A stretch of DNA of 64,000 bases from Saccharopolyspora sp. NFXS83 (GTDB taxonomy: Bacteria > Actinomycetota > Actinomycetes > Mycobacteriales > Pseudonocardiaceae), in assembly GCF_026241095.1 (NCBI RefSeq), contig NZ_JAPFGB010000027.1, positions 20,547-84,546 on the forward strand, written 5' to 3'. The notes under the pieces were generated by a model. It saw only the letters and a list, made by a program, of their open reading frames with translations, ran no database searches and was not told the origin of the DNA. The translations under genes were made by a program, and so were the position numbers. Shown here piece after piece: positions 11,015 through 19,193 of this stretch; the first letter of the stretch is position 1; every line of letters starts with the position of its first letter.

Positions 11015-11857
11015 ATCACCAGCGATGACGAGCAATTCGAGGAGCTGGCCGACATTCACGGTGAACTCGACCTCCACCGCCCCAACGCTGCGCGCATGTA
11101 CGACTACTTCCTCGGCGGAACGCAGAACTTCCCCGCCGATCGGAAAGCCGCCGATCAGCAGCTGAACTTGCTTCCGGCCACCCGAGTCGGGGTCCGCGAG
11201 AACCGGGCGTTCCTGCGCCGCGTCGTGCGGTACTGCGTGGAACGCGGCATCCGCCAATTCCTCGACCTCGGCTCGGGGATCCCCACCGCGGGCAACGTGC
11301 ACGAGGTCGCGCACCAGGGCCGACCGGACGCCGTGATCGCCTACGTCGATCACGAACCGGTCGCCGTCGCGCACGCCCGGCGGTTGCTGCACGGAGAGGA
11401 GCGGGTGACGGTCACCCAAGCCGACCTGTCGCGTCCCGCCGACGTGCTCGGCGCTCCGGGAGTGACCCGGCTGCTGGACTTCGACCAGCCGATCGCTGTG
11501 CTGGCGTTGTCGGTGCTGCACTTCGTGCCCGACGAAGCGGACCCGGCGGGCGTCCTCAGCGCTTACCACCGGGTGTGCGCGCCCGGCAGCGTGCTGGCGT
11601 TGAGCCACGCCTCCGGCGCGGGCCTGTCCGCCACGCAGGTGGTGGAGGGTCTGCGCATCTACGACCAGACCCCGACCCCGCTGAGCCTGCGCCCCGCGGA
11701 GCAGGCGCGGGAGCTGCTGACCGGTTGGTCGCTGATCCCGCCGGGCGTGGTGCCCGTGGTGGATTGGCGGCCGGATTTCGGCGTCGGCGAGGAGGTCCGC
11801 ACGGCCGTCGGGAACGGCTGGGCGGCCGTCGGGGTGAAGCCGTCCGTCCGCGGGTGA
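11015..11857 (+). CDS. PF04672 (DUF574) SAM-dependent methyltransferase; start codon non-canonical
   Basis: Member of the actinobacterial S-adenosyl methyltransferase family PF04672. The hallmark PNAARMYDYFLGG...NFPADR lies at the N-terminus, the SAM loop is FLDLGSGIPTAGNVHEVA, then AYVDHEPVAVAHA and a late VLALSVLHFVPDE. Family members begin about 20-30 residues before the PNAARMYDY block, and the frame is open there (SDDEQFEELADIHGELDLH). However, no ATG/GTG/TTG exists in that stretch: the first usual start is ATG 11096, inside the motif. GAAGGGG at 11002-11008 sits 6 nt before an ATC codon at 11015, so a rare AUC start is proposed. A sequence error is the alternative. Substrate unknown. 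Confidence 0.78.
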   Translation: MTSDDEQFEELADIHGELDLHRPNAARMYDYFLGGTQNFPADRKAADQQLNLLPATRVGVRENRAFLRRVVRYCVERGIRQFLDLGSGIPTAGNVHEVAHQGRPDAVIAYVDHEPVAVAHARRLLHGEERVTVTQADLSRPADVLGAPGVTRLLDFDQPIAVLALSVLHFVPDEADPAGVLSAYHRVCAPGSVLALSHASGAGLSATQVVEGLRIYDQTPTPLSLRPAEQARELLTGWSLIPPGVVPVVDWRPDFGVGEEVRTAVGNGWAAVGVKPSVRG

Positions 11858-11867
11858 GCCCGAACCG

Positions 11868-12425
11868 CTAGAGGGACTTCAGCACGCGGCACGGGTTGCC
11901 TGCGGCGAAGACGCGTTCGGGGACGTCTCGGGTGACGACGCTGCCCGCCCCGATCACGCTGTTCGAACCGATGGTCACGCCGGGGCAGACGATGACGCCG
12001 CCGCCGAACCACACGTTGTCGCCGACGGTGATGGGAGCGGCGGTCTCCCACCGCTGCCTGCGGGCTTCGTGGTCCTGCATCGGGTGCAGCGCGGTGAGCA
12101 GCTGGCACCGCGGGCCGATCGACACGTCATCGCCGATCGTGATCGGGGCGCAGTCCAGCAAGATCGCGTCGTAGTTCAAGAAGCTGTTGCGTCCCAACCG
12201 GATGAGGTACCCGTAGTCGCACTGGAACCGGGGCATGACCCACGATCCGGCGCCGAGCTCTCCCAGCAGTTCCCCGAGCAGGTTCCGCCGTTCGTCCTCC
12301 TGCCCGGAGCCGGTCGCGTTGAACTCGTCGAGCAACGCCTGGCAGCGGCGCCGTTCGTCGACGAGTTCCGGATCGCCGTCCTGGTACGGCTCCCCGCGCA
12401 GCATCCGATCCTTGTGCTCACCCAT
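11868..12425 (-). CDS. Maltose/sugar O-acetyltransferase (Maa/NodL type)
   Basis: 185 residues. An N-terminal Maa-type helical domain (MLRGEPYQDGDPELVDERRRCQALLDEFN) precedes a left-handed beta-helix of hexapeptide repeats (ITIGDDVSIGPRCQL, ITVGDNVWFGGGVIVCPGVTIGSNSVIGAGSVV). The catalytic His lies in LLTALHPM. The end GNPCRVLKSL is typical. Acetyl-CoA dependent; homologues acetylate maltose, glucose or Nod factor sugars, so the natural acceptor is open. ATG 12425 chosen; the ribosome site is weak. Tail-to-tail with the methyltransferase gene, 10 bp apart. Confidence 0.9.
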   Translation of the reverse strand: MGEHKDRMLRGEPYQDGDPELVDERRRCQALLDEFNATGSGQEDERRNLLGELLGELGAGSWVMPRFQCDYGYLIRLGRNSFLNYDAILLDCAPITIGDDVSIGPRCQLLTALHPMQDHEARRQRWETAAPITVGDNVWFGGGVIVCPGVTIGSNSVIGAGSVVTRDVPERVFAAGNPCRVLKSL

Positions 12426-12493
12426 GCCGCCAGACTGCCGGAGGCGCACAGTCCTGTCGATCTTGGACGAGCACGCCGGGTGCCCGTCCGCCG

Positions 12494-13909
12494 TCATCGG
12501 GCGGCCAGGTCGGGTGGTTCGTGGTGCGCCCGGTTACCGGGCCTGGGTGTTCGATCGGCATCGATCCACGCCGGCGGTGTGAACACCGGCCGTCCGGCGT
12601 CCAGCTCGATCTTCCAGCCGTGCGCGTGGGCCACCGCGTGGTGGTGGGAGCAGAGAATGACCAGGTTGTCGAGCGCGGTGGCTCCACCGTCCGCCCAGTG
12701 GCGGAGGTGGTGCGCCTCGGACGTGCCGGGCGGGTGGTCGCACGAGGGGAAGGCGCACGTCCCGTCCCGTGCGAGCAGGGCCGCGCGCAGGTGCGGCGGC
12801 GCCGTCCGCCGGGCCCTCCCCACGTCGAGCGGGCGACTTTCGCCGTCCAGCAGGACGGGCAGCAACTCCGCATCGCAAGCGATGCGGCGCGCCGTTTCCG
12901 CGGTGATCGGTTGACCGGTGGTCTCGATCGTCCCGCCGAACCGCTCGTGGCCCAGGGATTCCCGGAGCTGGTCGTGCGCGATGGTGATCGTCAGGTGCGG
13001 GCGCTGCCCGCCGCTGCGCGGCAGCTCGTCGGAGGCCAGCACGATCTCCACGAGGTCGGCCAGCGCATCGCCGTACCGCTTGCCGGCCGTCCGCTGATCC
13101 CGACGGCCGGAGTCCTGCGGTCGCGGGGCGGCGAGCGGCTCCAAGGCCGCGTGCAGCTTCGCCCCGGTCTCGCGGTCCAGCCTGCCCTTCACCAGGGTCA
13201 TCCCGTCCCGGTCGGTGGTCAGGTGCAGTTCTCGGCGTTCGACCTGCCGCCGCTCGTCGCGCAGCGCGCCGTCCTGGTCGAGCAGGTACCGCACTCGCTC
13301 GGCGGCGATCTCCAGCTCGCGCGGCGAAAGCACCTTCGCCTGCTCGGCGAGGGTTTCCTCCACCTCGGCGCGCTGCACCGACCCGACCAGCGGCGGGAGC
13401 TTCTCCATGCCGTTGACGATCACCTGCGCGTGGGCGTGGCTCATCTCGCGTTCCCGCAGGACTTTGGCGGTCGCGGGCAACGCGGGCGGCAACGGTTCAC
13501 CACTCGGCTCGGCACGTTCGGCCACCGCTCGTCCGACGACCACGCGGGACCGCGCGTCGCCGCGGGCGATGTTCAACAGCTCCCGCACCCACACCGGCAT
13601 CGATCGCGCGCCCGCTTCGCTGTGCAGGCCTCGCCGCTCGGACTCCGCGATGAGCTCCGCCTGCCACGACAACGCGGCGCGGGCGACGGATTCGGTGTCG
13701 CGGATCCCCGCGACGAGTTCATCATCGGAGCGGGAAGCGGCGGGACGTTCCAGCCGGTCGAACAAGTTCTCCATCACCGGCCCGAGTTCGGGGCCGGGAG
13801 CAGCGGAACCGTCGACGCTGCCGTCAGCGGCGCGACGCGTCTCGTCGCGCGGCTCCGGCACGCGCGGCGGCTCGCCCGCTGGGGGCTGCGGCACGACCAA
13901 GGGCTCCAT
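12494..13909 (-). CDS. DUF222/13E12-family protein with C-terminal HNH nuclease domain
   Basis: 471 residues. The N-terminal half is the helical DUF222 region of 13E12-repeat proteins (LSWQAELIAESERRGL...SMPVWVRELLNI...MSHAHAQVIVNGMEKLP). The C-terminus is an HNH domain: DGTCAFPSCDHPP, AHHLRHWADGGATALDNLVILCSHHHAVAH, with paired cysteines and histidines for structural zinc and a catalytic His. These genes are multi-copy in Pseudonocardiales and mycobacteria. Their role (mobile or selfish element, DNA repair, or defence) is not settled. A proline-rich leader (1-40) has no counterpart in the domain core. No terminal repeats flank it. Confidence 0.88.
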   Translation of the reverse strand: MEPLVVPQPPAGEPPRVPEPRDETRRAADGSVDGSAAPGPELGPVMENLFDRLERPAASRSDDELVAGIRDTESVARAALSWQAELIAESERRGLHSEAGARSMPVWVRELLNIARGDARSRVVVGRAVAERAEPSGEPLPPALPATAKVLREREMSHAHAQVIVNGMEKLPPLVGSVQRAEVEETLAEQAKVLSPRELEIAAERVRYLLDQDGALRDERRQVERRELHLTTDRDGMTLVKGRLDRETGAKLHAALEPLAAPRPQDSGRRDQRTAGKRYGDALADLVEIVLASDELPRSGGQRPHLTITIAHDQLRESLGHERFGGTIETTGQPITAETARRIACDAELLPVLLDGESRPLDVGRARRTAPPHLRAALLARDGTCAFPSCDHPPGTSEAHHLRHWADGGATALDNLVILCSHHHAVAHAHGWKIELDAGRPVFTPPAWIDADRTPRPGNRAHHEPPDLAAR

Positions 13910-14164
13910 GACTCCCAGTGTTCCCAGTCGAACACAGATTCGTCATCACTTGATCGTGCTGTATCCAGCCGGAATCCGACGTCGAACCGGCCGACGTGGA
14001 ACGGAGCACGAACAGCGCGGGAGCGCACTTGGCGGTGCGACGTCCGCTGCTCCGGCGGCGGATGGGCGCGTTCCGGGAACGGCGCCCACGCCGACTCAAT
14101 TCACCCGAACCGCCCTCGGGGCGGACCGTCCGGATGGTGTTGCCGTTCGACCGTCCTGAGCGGA

Positions 14165-14326
14165 TCAGGACAGCAGGAGAACGATGACTCCCACGATGAT
14201 GCCGACCAGGACCACGACCGCGGCCGTGATCATGACGGCTCGTAGCTGCGGCCGTTCCTCCTGGACCTCCGACTGCGCCCGCTCGCGCCACTGCATGAAA
14301 GTGGTGCCCTCGCCGCTGTCGCTCAC
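14165..14326 (-). CDS. Small single-pass membrane protein, unknown function
   Basis: 53 residues from GTG 14326, with GGGAGA 8-10 nt upstream. A charged N-terminal half (SGEGTTFMQWRERAQSEVQEERPQLRA) precedes one strong membrane helix (VMITAAVVVLVGIIVGVIVLLL), giving a C-tail-anchored layout. I do not recognise a family. The clean ribosome site and helix argue that it is real. No linked function is visible. Confidence 0.6.
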   Translation of the reverse strand: MSDSGEGTTFMQWRERAQSEVQEERPQLRAVMITAAVVVLVGIIVGVIVLLLS

Positions 14327-14717
14327 GTCTGTCTCCCACTCGTCGTGTGCTGCTCCTGGCACCGTTCACGGCCGGGTGCCGTGAACTTGCAGGGAGTCAC
14401 GATGCCACATCGTCCGGATCACATTCGGACCACGTGCCAGGTTGATCGCCGAGGTGGAGATGTGCCGCGAACACCGGCGGCCGGTCTCGTCGCCACCGCG
14501 GGACCACGACATCGCACGCCACCGCGCCCGCCCGGCCGAGCATGGCGGCGAGCGGGCCCGCAAGGCAAGCGACACGGACGGCCGGCGCCCCTGGACGTGC
14601 CCTCGAAGCGAGTCGCTCCAGGCCCGGCCTCGTCCTGCGAGGGCGGCTGCATCGACAACGGACACGATCGTGCGGCACCGGCCGGGCGTGGCGTGCCGAG
14701 CGGTCCCGCCGCCCTCG
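14327..14717. other. 391-bp gap without a confident gene
   Basis: Overlapping frames on both strands give arginine/serine-rich products without family features. One clear element is a 9-bp hairpin, GTTCACGGC (14364-14372) against GCCGTGAAC (14378-14386) with a 5-nt loop. It could end the minus-strand transcript from the DUF2848 gene. Confidence 0.5.
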
Positions 14718-15395
14718 CTACGCGATCGGCGCCGGCATCTGGCGCACGGCGTACTCGCAGGTCAAGACGTCACCGGTCGCCGGGTCCCCCAGGTCGACCC
14801 GCCACGAGTCCGCGAACTGGTCGACCGAGGTGTCCATCGGGATCGTGCCGGACAGCAGCACCGTGCCGGGCTCGGCGAGTTCGAGCTTCCGCAGTTCATC
14901 GAGCCAGTACGCCGGGGTGAGCAGCTCCCCGAGCGTGCCGTGCTGGATGCGCCGGCCACCGACCTCAGCGGTGAGGGTCAGCGAGTCGATCCGGTCGGCG
15001 ACCTCGACCAGCCGCCAGGCGCGGGATCCGAGCACGTCCGGTCCGGCCTGCTTGCTCCAGGCGACGCCGTGCACCTCGAGCTCCCGGTCGGTGTGATCGC
15101 AGGCGACGGTGAGCAGCACGTCCTCCTCGCGCGGTCCCGCGATGACCAGCGCCCATTCCGCTTCCCCGGAGGTGCGCGCGTGCTGCGCGGGGACGTCCGC
15201 GGTCTGCATCGCGAGGTACGGCGCTACCGGGTACAGGCAGGGGGTGCGCGTGGGCGCGGGCACTCCGAGTTCGGCGAGTTCGGCGACGTGCGCGGCCACG
15301 TCGTCTTGGCTGCGCCCGGCGTAGCCGGCGTTGAGCAGCGTCCGCACGGGCACCTCGACAGACGTGCCAGCCACATCGAAACGAAGCGGAAACAT
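14718..15395 (-). CDS. DUF2848-family protein (FAH-like fold), probable catabolic enzyme
   Basis: 225 residues from ATG 15395, preceded by GGGAGG. It matches the DUF2848 pattern: PVRTLLNAGYAGRSQDDVAAHVAELAELGVPAPTRTPCLYPV near the N-terminus and later SKQAGPDVLGSRAWRL and GTIP. The family is distantly related to fumarylacetoacetate-hydrolase-like enzymes but has no assigned reaction. It is divergent from a metabolite transporter, and the shared promoter carries a site matched upstream of the nitrilase-fold amidase. That points to one catabolic pathway, probably for a small carboxylate or amide. Confidence 0.8.
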   Translation of the reverse strand: MFPLRFDVAGTSVEVPVRTLLNAGYAGRSQDDVAAHVAELAELGVPAPTRTPCLYPVAPYLAMQTADVPAQHARTSGEAEWALVIAGPREEDVLLTVACDHTDRELEVHGVAWSKQAGPDVLGSRAWRLVEVADRIDSLTLTAEVGGRRIQHGTLGELLTPAYWLDELRKLELAEPGTVLLSGTIPMDTSVDQFADSWRVDLGDPATGDVLTCEYAVRQMPAPIA

Positions 15396-15411
15396 CAGAC
15401 CCTCCCGATCA

Positions 15412-15429
15412 GCATACTTCTTGTATACA
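15412..15429. promoter_or_regulatory. Candidate GntR operator, DUF2848/MHS divergent promoter
   Basis: GCATACTTCTTGTATACA. It matches 16 of 18 bases of the site at 17434-17451 and contains a GTATAC palindrome. It lies 17 bp upstream of the DUF2848 start and 64 bp upstream of the transporter start. The likely binder is the GntR/FCD regulator encoded between the two sites. Confidence 0.65.
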
Positions 15430-15493
15430 GTTCGTATCACTTCTTCGCCCGAACACCCGGCCGATGTGACGAACTCCCCGACAAGGACCGCCG

Positions 15494-16792
15494 ATGAGTC
15501 AAGCGCTCGCCGACACACCAACGCGCCCACCCCGCAAGGACCTGGTCAAGGCGTTCGTCGCCGCCCTGTCCGGCACCTCGCTGGAGTGGTACGACTTCGC
15601 CGCCTACTCGGTGGCGTCCGCCCTCGTCTTCGGCGACCTGTTCTTCCCCAGCCACGACCCCCTCTCCGGCACGCTGCTGGCCTTCTCCACCTACGCCGTC
15701 GGATACCTGTCCAGGCCGTTGGGCGGCTTCGTGTTCGGCCGGCTCGGCGACGTAATCGGCCGCAAGCAGGTGCTGGTCATCACCCTCCTGCTCACCGGTG
15801 TCGCCACGGTGCTCATCGGCCTGCTGCCCACGCACGGCCAAGTGGGAGCGCTGGGCGCCGTGCTGCTGGTGGCGCTGCGGTTCGCCCAAGGCGTCGGCAT
15901 CGGCGGCGAATGGGGCGGAGCCGTGCTGCTCTCCAGCGAATTCGGCGACGAACGGCACCGCGGGTTCTGGGCGTCGGCCGCCCAGATCGGTCCGCCCGCC
16001 GGCAACCTGCTGGCCAACGGCGTCCTCGCGGCGCTGGCCGCGAGCCTCACCCCCGAGCAGTTCCTGTCCTGGGGCTGGCGGGTCGCGTTCCTGCTCTCCG
16101 CGGTCCTGGTGATCTTCGGCCTGTGGATCCGGGTGAAGCTGGAGGAGACCCCGGTGTTCCGCGAGCTGCAGCAGCAGGGGAACCAGGCAGCGGCGCCGCT
16201 GCGCGAGGTGTTCACCGAGGAACCGCGCGCGCTGATCTCCGCGATCCTGTCCCGCGTCGGACCGGACGTGCTCTACGCGCTGTTCACCGTCTTCGTGCTC
16301 ACCTACGTCACGAAGGAGCTCAAGCTGCCGCAGAGCTGGGCCGTCGCCGGGGTCATGATCGGTTCCACCTGCCAGCTGGCGTTGATCCCCGCGGCGGGGT
16401 GGCTCTCGGACCGGTGGGGGCGGCGCAGGGTGTACGCGATCGGTGCGCTCGGCGGCGCGGTGTGGCCGTTCGCGTTCTTCCCGCTGATCGGCGGGGGTTC
16501 GGCACCGCTGCTGGTGGTCGGGGTGATCGTGGGCCTGCTGTGGCACTCGCTGATGTACGGTCCGCAGGCGGCGTTCGTGTCCGAGCAGTTCAGCACCCGG
16601 TTGCGCTACACCGGTTGCTCGCTGGCGTACACGCTGGCGGGAGTGATCGGTGGCGCGCTGGCCCCGCTGCTGTTCACGTCCCTGTTCGCCTACTTCGACA
16701 GCTGGATCGCGCCCGCCTGCTACCTGCTGGCGACCTGCGCGGTCACCCTCGTCGGGTTGGCGATCAGCCCGCGAGCAGCACGTGCCGCGTAG
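15494..16792 (+). CDS. MFS transporter, metabolite:H+ symporter (MHS) family
   Basis: 432 residues, about twelve membrane helices. MHS hallmarks: FVAALSGTSLEWYDFAAYS at the start of helix 1, RPLGGFVFGRLGDVIGRKQVL between helices 2 and 3, RFAQGVGIGGEWGGAVLL, and a second-half GWLSDRWGRRRVY. Relatives (ShiA, KgtP, ProP) carry organic acids, betaines or shikimate with protons. The neighbouring DUF2848 protein and amidase suggest that it imports their substrate. Its last 29 bp overlap the convergent GntR gene. Confidence 0.9.
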   Translation: MSQALADTPTRPPRKDLVKAFVAALSGTSLEWYDFAAYSVASALVFGDLFFPSHDPLSGTLLAFSTYAVGYLSRPLGGFVFGRLGDVIGRKQVLVITLLLTGVATVLIGLLPTHGQVGALGAVLLVALRFAQGVGIGGEWGGAVLLSSEFGDERHRGFWASAAQIGPPAGNLLANGVLAALAASLTPEQFLSWGWRVAFLLSAVLVIFGLWIRVKLEETPVFRELQQQGNQAAAPLREVFTEEPRALISAILSRVGPDVLYALFTVFVLTYVTKELKLPQSWAVAGVMIGSTCQLALIPAAGWLSDRWGRRRVYAIGALGGAVWPFAFFPLIGGGSAPLLVVGVIVGLLWHSLMYGPQAAFVSEQFSTRLRYTGCSLAYTLAGVIGGALAPLLFTSLFAYFDSWIAPACYLLATCAVTLVGLAISPRAARAA

Positions 16793-17390
16793 CGTCCAGG
16801 TGGGCGGTGATCGCCGCCTGAGCGGCAGCGGCGTCACCGCCGGCCAGCGCGTCGAGGATCGCGTCGTGCTCGTCGACGACCGCTTTGCGCCTGTTCTCCG
16901 CGGAGAACAGCGCGACGATGCCTGCGCGGACCTGCCGAGCGCGCAAGCCGTCGTAGCTCTTGGTCAGCATGTCGTTTCCCACGGCCCGCACGAGGGCCGA
17001 GTGGAAGCGGTGGTCGAGATCGATGAACGACCTCGCGTCGTCATCGGCGCGCAGGGCGCGCTGCCGGTCGAGTTCACCGCGCATCTCCGGCACCGGGACG
17101 GTGTCGAGTTCGAGGGTGCGCCGGGCCGAATAGCACTCCATCATGCCGCGCAGTTCGAACAGCTCGCGGATCTGCCGTCCCGCGACGGGCGCGATGTAGG
17201 CGCCGCGCTTCGGGACGAGCTGCACCAGTTCTTCGGCCGCGAGCAGCAGCAGGGCTTCCCGGATCGGCGTTCGGGAGACGCCGATGTCGTCGGCGAGCGA
17301 CTGCTCGTTGACGAACTGGCCCTGCATCGCGGGATCGCTCAGCACGGTGTCCTTGAGGTGGTCGTAGGCGAGCTGGCGGCCCGAGGTCAA
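16764..17390 (-). CDS. GntR-family (FCD/FadR subfamily) transcriptional regulator
   Basis: 208 residues from TTG 17390, with AAGGAG 6 nt upstream. Longer readings run into the promoter. The N-terminal winged HTH is typical (QLAYDHLKDTVLSDPAMQGQFVNEQSLADDIGVSRTPIREALLLLAAEELV). It is followed by the KRGAYIAPV wing and the all-helical FCD ligand domain, with metal/ligand residues in DLDHRFHSALV and ENRRKAVVDEHDAILDAL. It is flanked by two near-identical GTATAC sites at both divergent promoters of this cluster, so it very likely represses the DUF2848, transporter and amidase genes until the substrate appears. Confidence 0.92.
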   Translation of the reverse strand: MTSGRQLAYDHLKDTVLSDPAMQGQFVNEQSLADDIGVSRTPIREALLLLAAEELVQLVPKRGAYIAPVAGRQIRELFELRGMMECYSARRTLELDTVPVPEMRGELDRQRALRADDDARSFIDLDHRFHSALVRAVGNDMLTKSYDGLRARQVRAGIVALFSAENRRKAVVDEHDAILDALAGGDAAAAQAAITAHLDATRHVLLAG

Positions 17391-17433
17391 CGGTGGCTCC
17401 TTGCAGTGCGGCGAGGTTCGATCCAGAACCCTT

Positions 17434-17451
17434 GCATATTTCTGGTATACA
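17434..17451. promoter_or_regulatory. Candidate GntR operator, gntR/amidase divergent promoter
   Basis: GCATATTTCTGGTATACA differs from the 15412-15429 site at only two positions. It lies between the divergent GntR (start 17390) and amidase (start 17482) genes, placed to control both. Confidence 0.65.
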
Positions 17452-17481
17452 ACAGTGTAGAGCCGAGGAGAGGCGGAACCC

Positions 17482-18273
17482 ATGCGCATCGCGCTGTGCC
17501 AGATCGTGTCGACCCCGGAGCCGGAGGCGAACCTGGACCTGGTCGCCGACGCTATCCGCCGCGCCGCGGCGGCGGGTGCGGAACTCGCGGTCTTCCCGGA
17601 GGCCACCATGGCCTGCTTCGGCATCCCGCTGGCGCCGATCGCCGAGCCGCTCGACGGCCCGTGGGCCACCGAGGTCCGCAAGCTCGCCGATGAGGCGGGG
17701 ATCGCGGTGGTCGCGGGCATGTTCACCCCCGCGGCCGACGACAGGGTCACGAACACGCTGCTGGTCACCGGCCCGGGACTGGACGCGCACTACGACAAGA
17801 TCCACCTCTACGACGCCTTCGGCTTCGCCGAGTCCAACACCGTCGCCCCCGGCGCAGCCCCGCTGGCCGTCGACGTCGGCGGCACTCGCGTCGGGGTCAC
17901 GACCTGCTACGACGTGCGCTTCCCCGGCCTGTACACGACGTTGGCCGACCAGGGCGCTTCGGTGATCGTCGCCGCCGCCTCGTGGGGCGCCGGCGAGGGC
18001 AAGCGCGAGCAGTGGGAGCTGCTGGTGCGCGCCCGCGCGCTGGACAGCACGTCGTGGATCGTGGCGTGCGGGCAGGCGGACCCGCGGACCACGGGCGTCG
18101 AGCCGAGCGGCAAGGCTCCCACCGGCATCGGCTACAGCACGGTCGCCACCCCGATCGGCACCGTGCACGCGCAGCTCACCGACTCCCCTGACGTGCTGGT
18201 CACCGATCTGGACCCGGCTGCGGTGGAGCAGGCGCGCGCGAACATCCCCGTGCTGGCCAACCGGCGGTTCTGA
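17482..18273 (+). CDS. Nitrilase-fold carbon-nitrogen hydrolase (amidase)
   Basis: 263 residues with the Glu-Lys-Cys triad of the nitrilase superfamily: E40 in AVFPEATM, K106 in HYDKIHLYDAFG and C142 in TTCYDVRFP. The YDKIHLYD context and the short length place it in the branch holding deaminated-glutathione amidase (NIT1-like), omega-amidase-type and similar amidases rather than true nitrilases. It probably releases ammonia from a small amide. Preceded by GAGGAGAGG. Divergent from the GntR gene through a matched operator, hence part of the same catabolic unit. Confidence 0.88.
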   Translation: MRIALCQIVSTPEPEANLDLVADAIRRAAAAGAELAVFPEATMACFGIPLAPIAEPLDGPWATEVRKLADEAGIAVVAGMFTPAADDRVTNTLLVTGPGLDAHYDKIHLYDAFGFAESNTVAPGAAPLAVDVGGTRVGVTTCYDVRFPGLYTTLADQGASVIVAAASWGAGEGKREQWELLVRARALDSTSWIVACGQADPRTTGVEPSGKAPTGIGYSTVATPIGTVHAQLTDSPDVLVTDLDPAAVEQARANIPVLANRRF

Positions 18274-18297
18274 GCCGCGGTCGCGCCCGGCCGCGGC
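18274..18297. terminator. Short hairpin between convergent amidase and nadC
   Basis: GCCGCGG (18274-18280) and CCGCGGC (18291-18297) with a 10-nt loop, in the 32-bp tail-to-tail gap. A 7-bp all-GC stem without a T-run. Confidence 0.45.
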
Positions 18298-18305
18298 GGG
18301 CGACC

Positions 18306-19193
18306 TCACATGTCCAGGCCGATGTCCAACGCCGGGGACGAGTGGGTGAGCGCGCCCACGGCGAGGTAGTGCACGCCGGTCTCGGCGTAGGTGCGGGCGA
18401 CGTCGAGGGTGATCCCGCCGGAGGCCTCCAGTTCGGTTCCCGGCGAGATCTCCTTGGTGCGCCGCACCGCGTCGGCGCAGTCCTGCGGTGTGAAGTTGTC
18501 CAGCAGCACCAGTTCGGCACCTTCTCCCAGCACCTCGTCCAGCTCCTCCGCCGTGGTCACTTCGACCTCGAGGGGCAGTTCCGGAGCGTGGTCGCGGCAG
18601 GCGCGCAGCGCGGCGACCACGGATCCCGCGGCCACGACGTGGTTGTCCTTGATGAGCATCGCGTCGCCGAGCCCCATGCGGTGGTTAACGCCGCCGCCGC
18701 AGCGCACCGCGTACTTCTGGAGCACGCGCAGGCCCGGCAGGGTCTTGCGGCTGTCCCGGATGCGGCAGCCGGTGCCTTCCACCGCTCGCACCCATTCGGC
18801 GGTCGCGGTCGCGATGCCCGAGAGGTGGCAGAGCAGGTTCAGCGCGGTGCGTTCCGCGGTGAGCAGCCCGCGAACCGGGGCGTGCACGCTCAGCGCGCTC
18901 TCCCCCGGCATGATCATGTCGCCGTCCGCGCGGCTGTGCAGCACCTTGTAGCCGTCCGGGCCGAGCACCTCGTCGAGAACCGCGCGCGCGACCGGGATCC
19001 CGGCGACGACTCCGGCCGGGCGGGCTTGGAAGGCGGCTTCGGCGATGGCGTCCACCAGGACGGTCGCCTCGGTGGTGACGTCGAGGCCGTAGCGCAGGTC
19101 CTCCGCCAGGGCTGCGCGCACCAGCGTGCGGATCTCCTGGGGCTCCAGGCCGGCGGAGCGCAGGTGTCCGGCGGTCACCTCGGACAGGGTCAT
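18306..19193 (-). CDS. nadC: Quinolinate phosphoribosyltransferase
   Basis: 295 residues. It joins quinolinate and PRPP to nicotinate mononucleotide in de novo NAD synthesis. Signatures: ALAEDLRYGLDVTTEA, ERTALNLLCHLSGIAT, DSRKTLPGLRVLQKYAVRCGGGVNHRMGLGDAMLIKDNHV, and the C-terminal LEASGGITLDVARTYAETGVHYLAVGALTHS. ATG overlaps the nadB stop by 4 bp. Last gene of the nadA-nadB-nadC operon. Confidence 0.97.
   Translation of the reverse strand: MTLSEVTAGHLRSAGLEPQEIRTLVRAALAEDLRYGLDVTTEATVLVDAIAEAAFQARPAGVVAGIPVARAVLDEVLGPDGYKVLHSRADGDMIMPGESALSVHAPVRGLLTAERTALNLLCHLSGIATATAEWVRAVEGTGCRIRDSRKTLPGLRVLQKYAVRCGGGVNHRMGLGDAMLIKDNHVVAAGSVVAALRACRDHAPELPLEVEVTTAEELDEVLGEGAELVLLDNFTPQDCADAVRRTKEISPGTELEASGGITLDVARTYAETGVHYLAVGALTHSSPALDIGLDM

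Noticed and set aside
12494..13909. DUF222/HNH gene as part of a group II intron or mobile element
   Set aside because: No reverse transcriptase, terminal repeats or target duplication could be seen around it.
14366..14665. Frames on both strands in the 391-bp gap upstream of the small membrane protein
   Set aside because: Overlapping alternatives, Arg/Ser-rich, no motif and no clear start signal.
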